64,000 nt of DNA from positions 22,828,532 through 22,892,531 of the forward strand of contig NC_090131.1 in the NCBI RefSeq assembly GCF_040581485.1, given 5' to 3'. The stretch is from Linepithema humile. Lineage: Eukaryota; Arthropoda; Insecta; Hymenoptera; Formicidae. The position numbers were made by a program, and so were the translations under genes. The notes below the pieces were generated by a model. The model was not told the origin of the DNA and did not search any database. It saw nothing but the letters and a program-made list of their open reading frames with translations. This document shows, piece by piece, positions 23,979 to 37,120 of this stretch (positions are counted from its first letter, which is position 1; each line of letters opens with the position of its first letter).

Positions 23979-26550
23979 CTTAAATATAACCTTTGTACTA
24001 CTTTTCACATTTAAGCTGATATATGTATATTTAAACACTTACATTATTGAAAATGTAGGTTATACAATATTTAGTAAAAAAGAGATTTTGATATTTCAAG
24101 ATTTATGATGGATTGAGCTCAAGCATTTATAACGGATAAAATTTTAATATTATATTAATATAATAATAAGGATCACGAACAGCTTTCAGAAAAAGGTCTG
24201 TTTATTTCAGGTCGGTTTATGCACGTACAAGTGTTTCGCATTTTCTCGATACCTATCGATCGGTTAATCTTCGGCGGTGTTGTCAGTTGTTATATATACG
24301 GTGTCTCATAAAACCGCGCGCGACTTACATTAAATAAACTTTTACAAACAATTACAAATATAACTTTATTGTACGAATTCTGGATATGTTACATAAACAT
24401 AATTTTGTAAAATCAAAATTTGTTTATTTTAAGATTTTTATCAGTTTTGTTCATTAAGATCTTTTCTTTTGTACAAGACAACATCGACGAAGTAGCAAAT
24501 TGCCGACACTCAACGCTTTAAATTACATCGCTTGGTCGAGCGTATTTGACAATCATTTAAGACGACGTTCAATTGAGTGGTACTTTTACAAATGTGTGTT
24601 CTACGTGGTCCGTGCAGTAATTCAGAACGGATAGAAGTAGAAGCACCTCTTTCACACACGAGTAAGTATTGAATGCCGCTTCCACTGAAGCAGTTCTACC
24701 GATCGATAAGCACGAAATTGAGATAGAAATATTGTTTGTTTATTGTGTCATTTTATTAATTTATAACTTTGGAGTGCGTATAAGATGAATATATACTTAT
24801 ATACAAATAAAATTGTATTCTATATATTTTTAAATTTGATCATTTTCTGCCGAATAAAATAAAAATGGACAACTAACTTTAGTCTTACAAAATAATCAGA
24901 ATAATATTCAAAATTTACATTTGATAATATAGATAATAACATTATTTTGACAGAAATTTAAATTTTATTTTTAATTTTACACTGAATTTATGTAAAAAAA
25001 ATGACATAAATAAATATATGAAAAATATACACACAGAATTCAGCATTCCGTGTTATCAAATAAAAAAATAAAAATAAATTTTAGCTTGCAATGTTTAATT
25101 TACATAGATGTATTTGCTACATTGAAATATATTTGTGAACATTGTGATGTCAGACATCGCAAATAAATAAACAGTCTTAGACGTTTCAACAACTTTTCCA
25201 TGCTGCACAGTAAATAGCTCCTAAACGCAATTTCTTTACTTTACGTACGTCTGCTAATAGTAAAGTCGCTTTTATTTCTAAACACAGACAGAGTGTCAAT
25301 ATAACATTCGTTAACGAGAAGAAGAGGAGCGCTGATAAAATTCGTCATTAGTCGCACAAGTACAACAAACGTATTTACTCAGTAGTTGATGTACGCTGCA
25401 TTTTCGATGCACAGGTAGCTCCGCAATAGCCTCTGTCGCATCTGTACACTCATTTAAAAATATTCCGTTAATTACGATCGCATATGCTAATTATAAAACG
25501 TGATGATTTTCTCATTTTATTTTACACCACCAACATGTATTTACAACTGCTGGTGCGGAATGCAAAACATAACAATCGTTGTTCCTTCGGCGCGAAACGT
25601 ATTATATTGTTCGTAATATGTGATATATATATTTAATAAATGCAACAAATTTACTTTATGTATTTAAGAATTACACTGACCAACAGCAACGTCCAAAGTT
25701 ACTTAAAGAACTTTCTGTTGTTACTTTGCCTTTACAAATCTATATAAGATTAGATTTTCTGAACGCTTTAAAATATTTACAGAGATTGCTTGTTGTACGT
25801 TTACATAATTTTCGAGCTGAGTTCAGCAAGATCGAACTTAAACTCAATGGTCGTATTGCAGTGGATTGTCGTATTGAAATAGACATCGAAGTCTTACAAG
25901 CCACTCGGGCAGTCGGTGTCTTAGTAACACAACCGTGAAGTGGCAACAAAGCTGAATGTCTTTCACACAGCAGTGCAAATACACCTCGGAGATCTCGGCA
26001 AGGATCTTAAAGAGGGTGTTTGGCTGCCTTGCAAACTCTCCAACGATAATCTCCGTCCCGTCAGCATTGCTTCTTCTTGCAGGGCAAACGCGCGAAACGC
26101 TTCTAAGAGGATTGTCACAGAAGTAGACGCAAATAATGTCTGGACGCATTGCAGTTGACGATTACACTTGTCTCTCTAACATATTAACATGAATCTGGTG
26201 AACGTTTAACATCATTTAATTTGCGTAAACTTCCACAATGTGATTCAATATGTTTAGAATCAAATTGACGGAAGAATAATAACTTTATATAAAAAAAATA
26301 ATTAAACGCGCGTTCTTCTTGCTTTGAAATTTAATAATCTGAATAAGCTTTAGAAATCGTATATATAATAACACGAATCTTGAAAAGATAGAAGGGAAAC
26401 ATTATTTCTGTAACAATCGCATTTCTAAAAAGTTATGAAACTGAAGTTGCAAGGATTTAATTAGACTTCTTATGCAGTCACTATAAATATCACGTATACG
26501 CAGCACGCGGGATTTTAATAGCATTATACCAGCAGGGAGTACGAAATGTA
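23975..26550. other. AT-rich DNA with two consecutive + frames
   Basis: Frames 25726-25938 and 25940-26158 lie end to end on +, opposite a 101-codon - frame. None is recognisable. The block 25790-26160 is less AT-rich than its surroundings and might be an old coding remnant. A transposon-end-like sequence is noted near 24297. Confidence 0.35.
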
Positions 26551-26880
26551 GGTAGAGGAGAAATGGAGATGAAAGCGAATGGAGAGTGCGCTCGTAGCCC
26601 GATCGCAAAAACTTTAATCGGTTTACTGGACTACCCAGGCGGACCGATGCGAGATAATTGAAATCCACGTGGAAAGCTAGGAGACCCTCCGGAGATTGCC
26701 ATTAATTAGAGCTATAGATCACTCGGCGTGCTTTGTGACAACCGGCCAGTTCCTGAACCCTCTCTACGGCGACCCGCTCCCTGATTTGTCTTGGTAGTAC
26801 GCCGTTTGCTCGAGCAGTACCCGCGGTAACATTACTGTAGTTACGTGCGTTAGCAACACGAACCGATAGCATATCTGCAA
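26551..26880. promoter_or_regulatory. CpG-rich island, possible regulatory DNA
   Basis: A compact GC-rich block with no long frame lies between AT-rich flanks and includes TAATTA (26704-26709), a homeodomain-type core. The regulatory role is inferred only from composition. Confidence 0.2.
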
Positions 26881-28380
26881 TTATATAACATACGCGCGGT
26901 ATGATTTGGTGCTATATAAGGTATCTCTAGCCATCGTAAAGCCACTGTTGTGATAAATTAAGCAATTGCAATACTGCACCGTCGCTTAATGTGCAATTTA
27001 GTTTGAAAAATCTATACTTTTTTAAATAATTATTTTTATTTTTATACAAAAATATCTTTTTAACGAAATAATTATAATATAACATAATAAGACAATAATA
27101 AGTACAAGTATTAATTAGTCATAATAAAATTTTTACTAAAATTTCGCAAAAAGTAAGAGAACAAAAATTATTTATTTCAGATTAAATTAACAATTCAAAA
27201 CTATTTTGGATTAATTATTCTTTGACGGTACGGATAAAATGGTTTGACTGACGTCGTTGAAATATAAATCTCAACAGTTCTTTGCAAAAATTGCTGCGAT
27301 GGAATAGCACAACGCTTGGTCACGATGTATTCGTTATTACTATCCACTTTACCAGAGGTTACAACGTCACGCGCGCGTAAGAGCTCGATATCGTACATCT
27401 TCCTTCGAGCGACACGGATGTATGCCGCGTATTACTACCGCAAGCGACATGGTACGGACAGGAAACCACATTGCGCCACGCCAGCGAGACGTTTCTACTG
27501 ATCTTCCTATTCATGAATCACGGTTGAATTGTATCCTTTCTCGCGTTTCTCGGGGCGAACTAATAACGCTTTCGACTCGTTGCACAAACAAAGACGCGTC
27601 AGGAATGTGGTAGGATGAAATGGGAAACCCTCAATCGTGCAAAGCTTTTACTAAAATAACCTTAATAATTTCATTCACACGTAATCATATATCTCGATAT
27701 ACCAGCACAAGACATTAATGACCAATTTATTATTTTATTTTTCTCAAATTTTTTCTTCTTTAAACATTTTACATTGCATATTTCGGATGCAGCCTTATAT
27801 AGCAATTTTTATATACGTAAATTGTAAAATACTTTGTACGTATAATGAGAATAATTTAATATTTTGAAAATAATTTTTTTTATTGCATGAAATTAAATTT
27901 GGTAGAAAACAAGGATAATTAATTATTCGATGCACGATTTAATACAGCACACGTTAAAAGCGCAATATTCTTGATAACATCATCATTTATCGTTCTGATA
28001 AATTTATGAGCTAACGTAGCACAAACCGATGGCGATAAAGCTACATTTAGATACTACAAAGTCGATTTAATAGAGAGGCACTCGGCCAGACGATCGTACA
28101 TGTGTTCGTAACAGAATTAACGGCTCGAATAGCTCGGATTCAATAAAATCTTGTTATCAGAAAGCTCTTTCTCTCTCCCTCGGGAAGCTATCATAGATAC
28201 CTATTCTATTTCGTGCCTGCCTGCTCGTTCTCGGTACAATTACTGTCCAATCGTTGTTCTCGCGAGAACGAGACAACGTTACATGCATTTTTATTAACTG
28301 CTTCGACACGGGCCTCGTGCAGAGCGAGAGAGGCTTTTGCAAAGGTAAAGGATTGTCAAACGAGCTCATAAAAAAGCTAC
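26881..28380. other. AT-rich DNA, no gene seen
   Basis: CpG-richer at 27240-27620, with short unrecognised frames. A 14-bp palindrome GTTCTCGCGAGAAC lies at about 28255-28268. Confidence 0.55.
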
Positions 28381-29270
28381 GTCGGCGCCGTTACTGACTA
28401 GCTGGCTATTGCATTATACAATATAGCCGTCGATATAGCTGCAGCGCCACTGAAGCGATGCACTCGATCTGCTGCCGAAGAAAAAGAAGAAACTCGCTGT
28501 CTCGAGCCCGCGTTGTGCTGCAGGAAAAGCTGTTTTTTTCATTAAAGTGCGGACGCGATCTTTTTCGAAGATGCAAAAGACCGACTCGGGAATCCTTTGG
28601 CCGATGATGGTGCAAGCCCGCCGTTAAAATTGCACCAGGAAGGCGCGATAGGGACGCAACGACTAGAGCGGCGAGTAAAGTGATCCGGGTGGTTGCACTG
28701 GCGGGAGATACCGGCGGGCGGATGTTGACCGAGAGGGAGAGAGACAGGAAGAGAAAGAGAGAGAAGAGGGCAGGAAGTTGCATCGACCCGATGCGAAATG
28801 CCGTGTTAATGTGATTCACGCCGGCTACCGGTTACGCCAGGCACAAAAGAAGTCGCCCCCGTCGCCGACGCATTCGTTTCGAGAAAATTGTACGGTGTAC
28901 TCCGCTTTGTCCGGCTGTCCGGCCGCATGCCCTATTGCGCCTTCTGAATTGCGGGTGCGAAATAAAAGTTTGCAGCGGTTATTGCTTTTTACGAGATGCG
29001 TCCGCGCGCGATACGTGTAACCGGCCGCCGTCGCCTGCGCCTTTAACACATCAATAGCCCCATTCGCGCTGCAACGAAGCCCCGAACTCTTCCCCCCCCC
29101 CCCCCCTCTCATCGCGAACCGCTCGAATTGCTCAATTTGCCTTCCGTTCGCGCGCGTAATCCTTCTTGCTTTGTACTCGCAATAATTCCAGCGAAATAAC
29201 AATGCGACGGCGAAACCGCGCGACAAGTGCAGTAACAATGATATAATAATGATAACGCTGCCGTTATATC
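28381..29270. promoter_or_regulatory. Largest GC/CpG-rich island
   Basis: About 900 bp dense in CpG, with a purine tract (GAGA units, 28732-28768) and a C15 run at 29092-29106. Two 137-codon - strand frames contain low-complexity Leu/Ser-rich or Arg/Gly-rich products and no domain. GAGA-type tracts are common in insect promoters. No transcript direction can be chosen. Confidence 0.3.
29092..29106. repeat. C15 homopolymer
   Basis: Fifteen consecutive C; uncommon in this AT-rich DNA and a likely place for sequencing length error. Confidence 0.9.
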
Positions 29271-29984
29271 GCGTAACGCTCTATTGGACTACTTTCAATA
29301 AAATGTTATCACACATTAATTATAATGAAACCATATAAATTATCAATTATAATTTATTGTGCAAGGGATCATGACACCGTATATTGTATCAGCGAATATA
29401 ATAGATGAAACCAGGTCTTTGTCATATATCACAGAGGCAGATCTTCACCCGACTTTCCATTTAGCATACCGCTACTACATAAATCTAAACTTATACGGCT
29501 GAATGGATTGGCGGCTATTCAGAGAAAATGTCGGCGGCGCACTGCTCCGCGACGGTGAAACAGCTGCCTCGTATACCTGCGAAATAAGTAATGTCGACTA
29601 AATTGCACATATATCCAAAGTAAAGTGCGATCGGCAATCTGATTTATAACGGGTCATATATGCAACAAACGTCTAGGCGTTTTAAATGCAAAATGTTGCT
29701 GTCGAGACGTACGTTATTTGAATCTTTTATTTGAAATGTAGATATTTTGATTTATTCATTAGATAAAAGCTATTTTCAATAACTGGGTTAATTTAATATT
29801 ACACTCAACATATCTTTTTGAATATCAGACTTAAATGGCGCTGTAAAAAATATTATTTATATAATATATAATAATTATTATATTACACGCTCTGACAAAG
29901 TAACAATAAGATTTAATTTCCGTAAAAAATAAATGCCACACGAATATTACATAATCATAATATTTTATATTGTTTAAAGTCTGT

Positions 29985-30220
29985 AAATTGTACTCCAGAT
30001 TAACCGTATCATTTATCAATAGCAAATTCTTGAAACCATTTGAAGACAAAAATATATCTATCAAAATGTCGAAGCTGTTAGTTTTTAAATGGAAAGTTTT
30101 AAATTGAAACTCGTTAAAATTCGACAAATTGCACAGACGTATTGATTTTTCTATTATTATCGTATGACATAAATCTGCTATTAACAGGCGATATGATTGT
30201 TCTGAAACATCTTGTGTATT
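29985..30220 (+). mobile_element. Non-autonomous TIR element, copy A
   Basis: Its left end (CAGATTAACCGTATCA from 29995) and right end (AAATCTGCTATTAACAGGCG from about 30172) match, in the same order, the two ends of copy B read on the opposite strand. The interiors also align, sharing TATTGATTTTT and other blocks. There is no coding capacity. The outer borders are approximate because the terminal bases have decayed. A Tc1/mariner-type MITE is possible, but the target duplication is not clear. Confidence 0.6.
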
Positions 30221-30224
30221 TTAC

Positions 30225-31065
30225 ATTGTTTGAAATCTATTGTCTTTATGATGGAAAGAAAACATATTGGAAAACAATTTCAGAAATAATTATTACGCAC
30301 ATTAAACTTTTACTCATCTTTTATGCAAATATCTAATGAAAGAATTATATATTTATATCTAATAATCATAAATATTAAAAATTGCAAATCTTTCACTGAA
30401 TAAGTACTTCAAAGTTTCTATGTGCGTTACATTACGTAATATTTTATGTGCAATATTTTGCAAATAATAGATAAGAAATAAATGATTACTTAGCCTAAAG
30501 TTGCTCCGCCGGCGCTCGATGTCCTTCCTAAACCTCTCCTTCTGTTAGTCGTTTTGCAATTTTTCAAAGCACTCATACGCGTTTGCGATGCGAATACAAA
30601 AATTGCACGATATTTTAAACGGCACTCCCGACGCACTTTGTCGGACAAAGTAAAATTCGAATATCATCGCACGGATTACACAGTTCGGTACTGCCGTGTA
30701 AGTAACGATGGAAAGGATGAGATCGAAAACTACGGGAAATAATAAGGATAGTACTATCGAAGAAGGGATAACGCGTCGAAACGGAACGATCTGTCCAGTG
30801 CGAGATGCTGCGCATGATAAATATATGAAGGACAAAGTCGAGCGGAAATCAGAATCGAAATCAACGCAAATTTGTCGTATTTATTGCACCTTTATTGTAT
30901 ATACGTAATAATTATTTTTTGAATAATTATTTTAAACGCTGCTATAATGTGAATACATTTTTATGTTACAGATCAACTTGTAAACAACTCTGCTACTGCG
31001 CATCGTGTCGGTAAGTCAATCCAGTTTATTTTATTTTAATGTCAGTAATAGAATAGACTGAAATA
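30225..31065. other. Spacer between the two inverted element copies
   Basis: About 840 bp. Positions 30500-30860 are less AT-rich and open on both strands (96 codons at 30545-30835, -), with no recognisable product. Confidence 0.5.
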
Positions 31066-31068
31066 TAA

Positions 31069-31314
31069 TGTATAAGGTATTTTTAGACTAACCCGTTAAT
31101 AGCAAATTTCTAAGGTTTTTCACATGGTAAAAATCAATATGTGACGTGCTTGAGCGCGTGAATTTTTAATAATCCGACTGGTCAACTTTAAATATTTTCA
31201 ATCTAAAGACTATTGTAGTCACAACATGTTGATGTAAAGATATTCGTCTCCAAATATTCATCTTAAAAATCTACTATTAACGGGTGATACGGTTAATCTG
31301 AGACACACTGTATA
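31069..31314 (-). mobile_element. Non-autonomous TIR element, copy B
   Basis: The ends are imperfect inverted repeats: the right end on the - strand reads TACAGTGTGTCTCAGATTAA and the left end on + reads TATAAGGTATTTTTAGACTA, both followed by a CCGTTAATAG block (CCCGTTAATAG in each). The element is about 245 bp, has no open frame, and lies in the opposite orientation to copy A. TA next to the ends would fit Tc1/mariner-type insertion; this is inference. Confidence 0.65.
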
Positions 31315-31332
31315 ATATATAGATCAAAAAGT

Positions 31333-31373
31333 TAATATACATATAACATGTAATATACATATAACATGTAATA
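31333..31373. repeat. 18-bp tandem duplication
   Basis: TAATATACATATAACATG is present twice exactly, followed by a partial third unit, just outside element copy B. Confidence 0.9.
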
Positions 31374-31379
31374 TTTTAT

Positions 31380-34300
31380 ATGATTTGTAAGATTAAATTT
31401 TGATCTTGAGGAATTTCAATGATGCGACGAAATTAATCAAAATTAGTTCAGTCTATAACTTGATATATTACGAAGGTATCAGGAACCGAAGTTGGAGTCA
31501 TTTTCGAATGTAAACGAAGCACAAAGAGTCTCATTAAAGATTGCTTCCGGCGTGCGGCGACGCTATTCTTCGCCGCCACGCGAATGAAAAATAATCTCAC
31601 ATATCCGAGTGCAATTTCTCTGCCAGAGCCGTCCCCACCGTGAATTTTTATGAAAAGTCGAGCAATTCTTACTGCCCGTAATTATATCCGTCTCTCATCT
31701 TTGTATGGAAAACCAACTCACCGTAATTAAAGGTTTTCTAGATTTAATTAATGGCGCCTTCTCTGCCCGCCTCGTTGACGCCCGGTAAAACGATTTGATA
31801 TGATAGAAAAAGAGCGATGACGCTTTTGCAATACATATCATGGATGACGGCATAATTTCCAGTCGGTGGGACGAGCGTCGTTAATATCCTTTCGATTCGC
31901 GAAACAATTCCTATACGGGACGCCGGATAACGTGGATACTCGAGGGAGGAACGCGAAAGCAGTAATCATCCCCTATCCTGTAAACGTCCTTGCATTCGAC
32001 AGGCGTCTGCTAATCCGCGGGTCCGGGATCAAATTGGAATTGGCCGTAGTTTAATTTAAAACTGTTTCCTCCCCCTCACACACACAACACACGTACGCGC
32101 ACGTGTGTGCTCATGCGATCAGGACCGTCGCAAGTTGTTGAATGCGAGAGTGATTTCAGCGAAACGCAAGAATCATGTTTTTGCATCGAGGATTATTTTT
32201 ATAAGATTAAAATTTTACTCAGAATCAATGTTTCTCAATTGATACTGATGCGAATTGTTAAATTTTATCTCTTAAACATGAGAATTTGTTAATAATTAAT
32301 TTTTAATTTTTGTAATCTTGAATTGTTTTTTGGAAATTGTAATTTGATATAATATTACTTTTAATTTAAGGGCCAAGGTCCTATTTTAAAATCTTAAAAA
32401 AATAATTAACGAGCGAATCGATAAAGAATATATTTCGCTTATTACGCGTGCAGCGTATACACAACGTCGAAATTCGTTATATACACCGTCGCGAGAAGTA
32501 ATATTCATCAATATTCTCATTAATAATTTACTCATTTTTCTGGGGCATGGCGAAGTGTAAAATAACGACAGGTCTGAGCGCGTGTAGAGAACCTTTGCAC
32601 ACATATACGCGGGGACGATACACAGGAATACTTTTTTTTTCGGCTCGCAGCGGAGCGGCAATAGTAGACGGCGACGCTACCGTCGAGAAATTGAATCGTT
32701 CGGATGGAAATTCACAGCTGCACACATGGCCACTCATGACATATGTATATGCAATACGTACATCTGACACATTCGCGGGTCCATATATTGTTTTCTATAT
32801 ACTGAATTCGGCACATATGAAATTTGATGTGTACTGCATTAGTTTCGAAGATTTCTATCTTCTTGTGTCAGAATATCGATGCACCAGTTATTTCTGCAAC
32901 TTATGATTCCTGTCGGAATATTTACTCATGATTTACGTCGAAAATCTCCATCGAGTAACATGTTTACTGCGAAGAAGACACAGAAAGAGCATTGACATTT
33001 TGAAAGTAACAGCGGAATATCAATTTCTGACATTTTTTATAGCGTTTTTTTTTAGTCCGAAATAAAACTATAATTAGAGAACCTACGTTATATAAAACTT
33101 ATTGTTCTCTAGTCCATATTTTGTATTTCAAAATACTTTTTGTTTGTAGTTTACAGTACGGGAGTGTTTTAATCCTCGCGGGCAGGCAGTTTTGTAATTT
33201 AAAACAGGAATTGATTCAGGCTATCATACCCTGGAGTGTCAGAAACTCAATGTGTTTTTTTAACTGCCCTCGAGGCTCCTACAGTTATCCTCATGCAAAA
33301 TACTATTTTCACACGACGTATGTATATACGTACCGTAAAATATCAAGTAACACACATTTCTAAAATACGCACGTACCAAATAAACGTGACGTATATCAAG
33401 TCGCCGTTGCATCGTAAACGCGTCACGTTTCGTTACACCCGAGTTTAGCCTACGTTTGCGTAAAATTTTTCCGTCACATTCTGCCGCATTTTACTGCGCC
33501 GGAATTTTCAAATTTGTCTCGGTGTGACAACGTTGCCAGTCTACCCAATATTACACACATTCTACTTATAAACTCATTCATCACTATAATCTCGTCTGCG
33601 TCACTTTGCACTAGTGCAAATTATTATGTATACCACATGCAGATTTTTTTTTTATTATACATACAAAGATAGTTTGAAATTTCATTTTTACAAACTATGC
33701 AAATTTACTAGATTTGCAAATTTAGTGAATTTTACAATGTGTGGTTCTTTATTTAGTTAAAATATGTGCGTTAGAATTACAGATTTGTGTATAGTACAAT
33801 TTTTCTATACATAAAATTATTAAAGTAATGTAATTGAGTCATTGTATTGGATACTTCTATTATATTTTACACGTAGAATATGCGATTGTGAAATTTTGAT
33901 ATTCCATATAAAGTTAATTCTATGAAAATAATTCAATTTTGATTGTGTGACAGATTATTTACAAAAGATTGGAAACTTCGTAGAATCTGCATTTCTTTTT
34001 ATCATCAATAGTATTATCAATAGTATAATTTCATTGTACTCACTTTATTTTCAAACTTTAATTAAACTTTTTTTTTATTTTTTATACATAAGAAAAATTG
34101 ATATCTCAAGCGAACTCAATGGCAATTAATTTCTTTCTTTAGTTGCTCTTATAAAATCTCTTTTACGTAACTTTAAAGTTATGTAATATACATTATTTAA
34201 TAGAAATAGAAAGTTTACGATGAAGATAATTTGAAACTTTTATATATTTTAATAATTAATTCTTTTGTATTATAATAACAATTTATAATATCTAATTAAG

Positions 34301-34600
34301 AAAGATAAAGGGATAAACTATTCTAAACAATTTTCACATTTCCTAAGGAAATTGCAAGAAGTTGAGAGTGCTTGAAGTGAAACCGCAGTTAAACCATTAA
34401 CACGGAAAATTATTATAGCACGCGTAAAGCACCGTCGTACTCGGTTATTAATCAAAGCGTTTAGCATTATATATAATATCGTAAACGTAGACATTTTATC
34501 CGAAAGTTTCTAACGTTTGCAGACTGTTTTACGGCAGTTCGGATGGAGTTCGCTTTTCGGGAGTATTAAAATTGTCACATAAACGTATGCATTAGGCGCG
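31380..34600. other. Gene-free DNA
   Basis: Positions 31500-32140 and 32440-32800 are CpG-richer. The former contains TTAATTAATGG-type homeodomain cores near 31744. A perfect 16-bp palindrome TTTGCACTAGTGCAAA lies at 33605-33620. The rest is AT-rich without recognisable features. Confidence 0.5.
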
Positions 34601-34618
34601 GCATATATGTTGCGCGTA

Positions 34619-34672
34619 CGTGCTTATATGCGTGCGGTGCGCGCACGTGCTTATATGCGTGCGGTGCGCGCG
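34619..34672. repeat. 27-bp tandem duplication
   Basis: Two units at 34619-34645 and 34646-34672 differ only in the last base. Because the unit is nine codons, the open frame over it gives a repeated RAYMRAVRA, which explains that frame without coding. Confidence 0.9.
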
Positions 34673-35572
34673 CGAGGATACAATGTGTACATATATCAAA
34701 GACGATGGTGGATGCAGAACTCAGTAGAGCAGCCACGTGGTAATGTATCAAGGTCAGTAATTTATGGCAGGACGGTTAAGCCCGCGCCCGCCCTCTCTTC
34801 GAGGGAAGATCTGAAAGTCAGATCTGAATACTCTTTCTCTCTCCCTCTCTTTTTCGTATATGCACTCTAAGAAACTTACGACATTACAAAAGGATCATCA
34901 AACAGCACAGTGAGTTACGATGCTCGTAGCGTTGCCACGAAACATTCGGCCATTTTTGTCGGGGGCGGAATAAGAGGGAGCCCGACTAATTTGTCATCAC
35001 GATGCATCGCTTTGCAGTGCGCTAACGTAACGTCTCAATTATTCATGGTGATGCCGTTGCACGAAGAGTTACTTAATATAGCGCAATTTTTGCAACATTC
35101 AGGTTACTCCACCGATCTATACTCACTCTGCATTCACCACAATGCCGCGGTGCTATTCATTTTATATTGGAATTTAGTCGCAATAAACTGGAGAGTTACG
35201 CAATAAAACAACATCGAGACATTGTTAAGCATTTCTTGAGGAAAATTCACCGGTTCTTTAATTGTGAATCATGAAAAATGCAATTGAATTGATGCCTTGT
35301 TGAGTATTTACGAATAGGTTGCCTCTCTCTCCGGAACAGTAATTGGATCCATTAATAAGTAAGATGTTCGCGGTGAGATGGTACTAACTTTTGTCGAAGA
35401 AATGCTAAGCACTACGATGAAGAACCGCAGTGTTTTATATCTTGAATAGTTTCCTTTATCAAATAACATTTATAATTATCTGCAACATTGAATACATTCA
35501 TTAAGATGTAGTGCCTTATTGAACGTCTTCATATTTGTGTAGATATATTTATAAAAATTTTAATAACTTATT

Positions 35573-35624
35573 AAATTATCAATTTCTAATCAAATATCAA
35601 ATTATCAATTTCTAATCAAATATC
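35573..35624. repeat. 26-bp tandem duplication
   Basis: Two exact 26-bp units (35573-35598 and 35599-35624), followed by degenerate AAATTAATA-containing partial units to about 35649. Confidence 0.9.
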
Positions 35625-35739
35625 AAATTAATAAAAATATCAAATTAATACACTTTATTCATTTTAATTATAAAAGGACGTTTTTTTCTACGTTGAAAAT
35701 TTTTTTTATAATTATAAATAATTAACCATATATTCACAT

Positions 35740-35862
35740 GTTAGCAATGCTGGCAGATCGACAGGAAATTTGATGTTGCTGTCAATCTACCAACATTACT
35801 AACTAATAATGCACTACATCAAATTTGATCAAATTAGCTGTCAATCTGCCAATATTGTTAAC
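35740..35862. repeat. Three-arm foldback repeat
   Basis: A 25-bp arm at 35740-35764 pairs with 35779-35803 with only four mismatches, all C on the left against T in the complement. A third copy of the right arm lies at 35838-35862, preceded like the second by AAATTTGAT. It looks like a foldback MITE with an internal duplication, with no coding sequence. Confidence 0.75.
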
Positions 35863-36560
35863 ATTTTGCTTACGGGATTATATTATAAACAATTCTAAAA
35901 TTATTTAGCACATTTCTTTACAAATGAAAAAAGAAGGAACAAAAAATGTAAGCGTTACTATGATTAGATAAGTGTAATAATTGTTTATACGTTTGGATTT
36001 TAGCACTTCCTGTTTGTGTCGTCAGTTTTAGATTCGGTATTGATAATTTAGAGCACTACGTTATGCAAGTTGAAAGATCTCGATAACTTAAGCGACTTTG
36101 AAATCAATTTATATAATCTGGAAAACAAATAAAATGGTATTCTATCAAGTATATTATCCGAAGTATGATTATATTATATTATATACTATATTATTGAATT
36201 TCTATGTATATTAAAAATAGTGAAATCGATTAAAAATTAATTGAAAGATAACATTATATAGTAGATCGTATCGTTATAATTAAAATGATGATTAAGTTGA
36301 TTATATAGTTATAAAGTTTGTTATTATTTAAATGAATTACAAAAGCCATTAGCGGTAGAAAGGGGTAAATAATTATAATTTTAATTTTTTAGAGATAAAT
36401 CTTAAGATAAATTTCGGAAATTGGCAATGAAATTATCCAGAATATTAAATGTAAATTTCTTTTGTCTTCCAACTGTACAATCTTGGTTCACTGTGAATTC
36501 TTTTCCTGTTCATAACATATTCATGGCTGCAATCTAAAGAAAGGGAACATTGAGTTAATT

Positions 36561-37120
36561 TTTCAGTTGCCGTTAATGCGAAATCGCGAAAATAACGAAC
36601 GCGGAGGATTAATGACATAAGTAAATTCCCTATGTGCTTCTATGCCACATTTTATTTTGTCATGTCTGGGCAAATTGCGGTCTAAAGCAGCCGCCTTGCG
36701 GCATCCCCCGCGGGACACGGCGGCTTCGCAAAGGAAAGCTGTACGCGCCACATACACGTACTTGCCATCGCTAAATCTCGCGACTGCATTCCATAATCCT
36801 GGTTTCCCCATGGCGGTGACGTTACCTCGTAAAATTCTGCGGCCCAACGGGCGGCGACAGCGAGCGCGCGAACTTCTGACAGGCGGCCGAAAACCGGGAT
36901 AATATAAAGGCCAAGGCGTTTGCGACGACACTTATCTTACCGAATATGACACTCGCGTCGCAAAGTGCATGTAACGAAAGAGAGCGTCTATTCGGAACGT
37001 TGGTAACCCCACCCTACCCCGTCATATCAGCGATGCGACAATTTTTGCGGGAACTTTCTTGCCGCGTATCAGCTCAAGACTTTAGGGATCAGACGAGAAA
37101 ACAAGTTATCTGTTTTTTGA
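36561..37120. other. CpG-rich island
   Basis: Frames on both strands (122 codons on - at 36563-36931) lie in a GC-rich block with no recognised domain. Possible regulatory DNA. Confidence 0.35.

Larger units (their letters stand above)
34673..36560. other. Gene-free DNA, mostly AT-rich
   Basis: A 98-codon frame at 34910-35206 (+) is unrecognised. The AT-rich remainder includes the tandem and hairpin repeats listed separately. Confidence 0.5.

Noticed and set aside
23908..24108. Tyr-Ile repeat frame
   Set aside because: It is a direct translation of the (AT)n microsatellite.
28406..29238. Two 137-codon - frames
   Set aside because: One is a Leu/Ser-rich translation of a purine tract, the other Arg/Gly-rich over the C15 run; open by composition.
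34607..34870. Arg-rich repeat protein (RAYMRAVRA units)
   Set aside because: The repeat is a 27-bp DNA tandem duplication, and the frame is short and otherwise unremarkable.
36563..36931. 122-codon - frame as a gene
   Set aside because: It lies in a GC-rich island with frames open on the other strand as well, and no domain or plausible splice structure was found.
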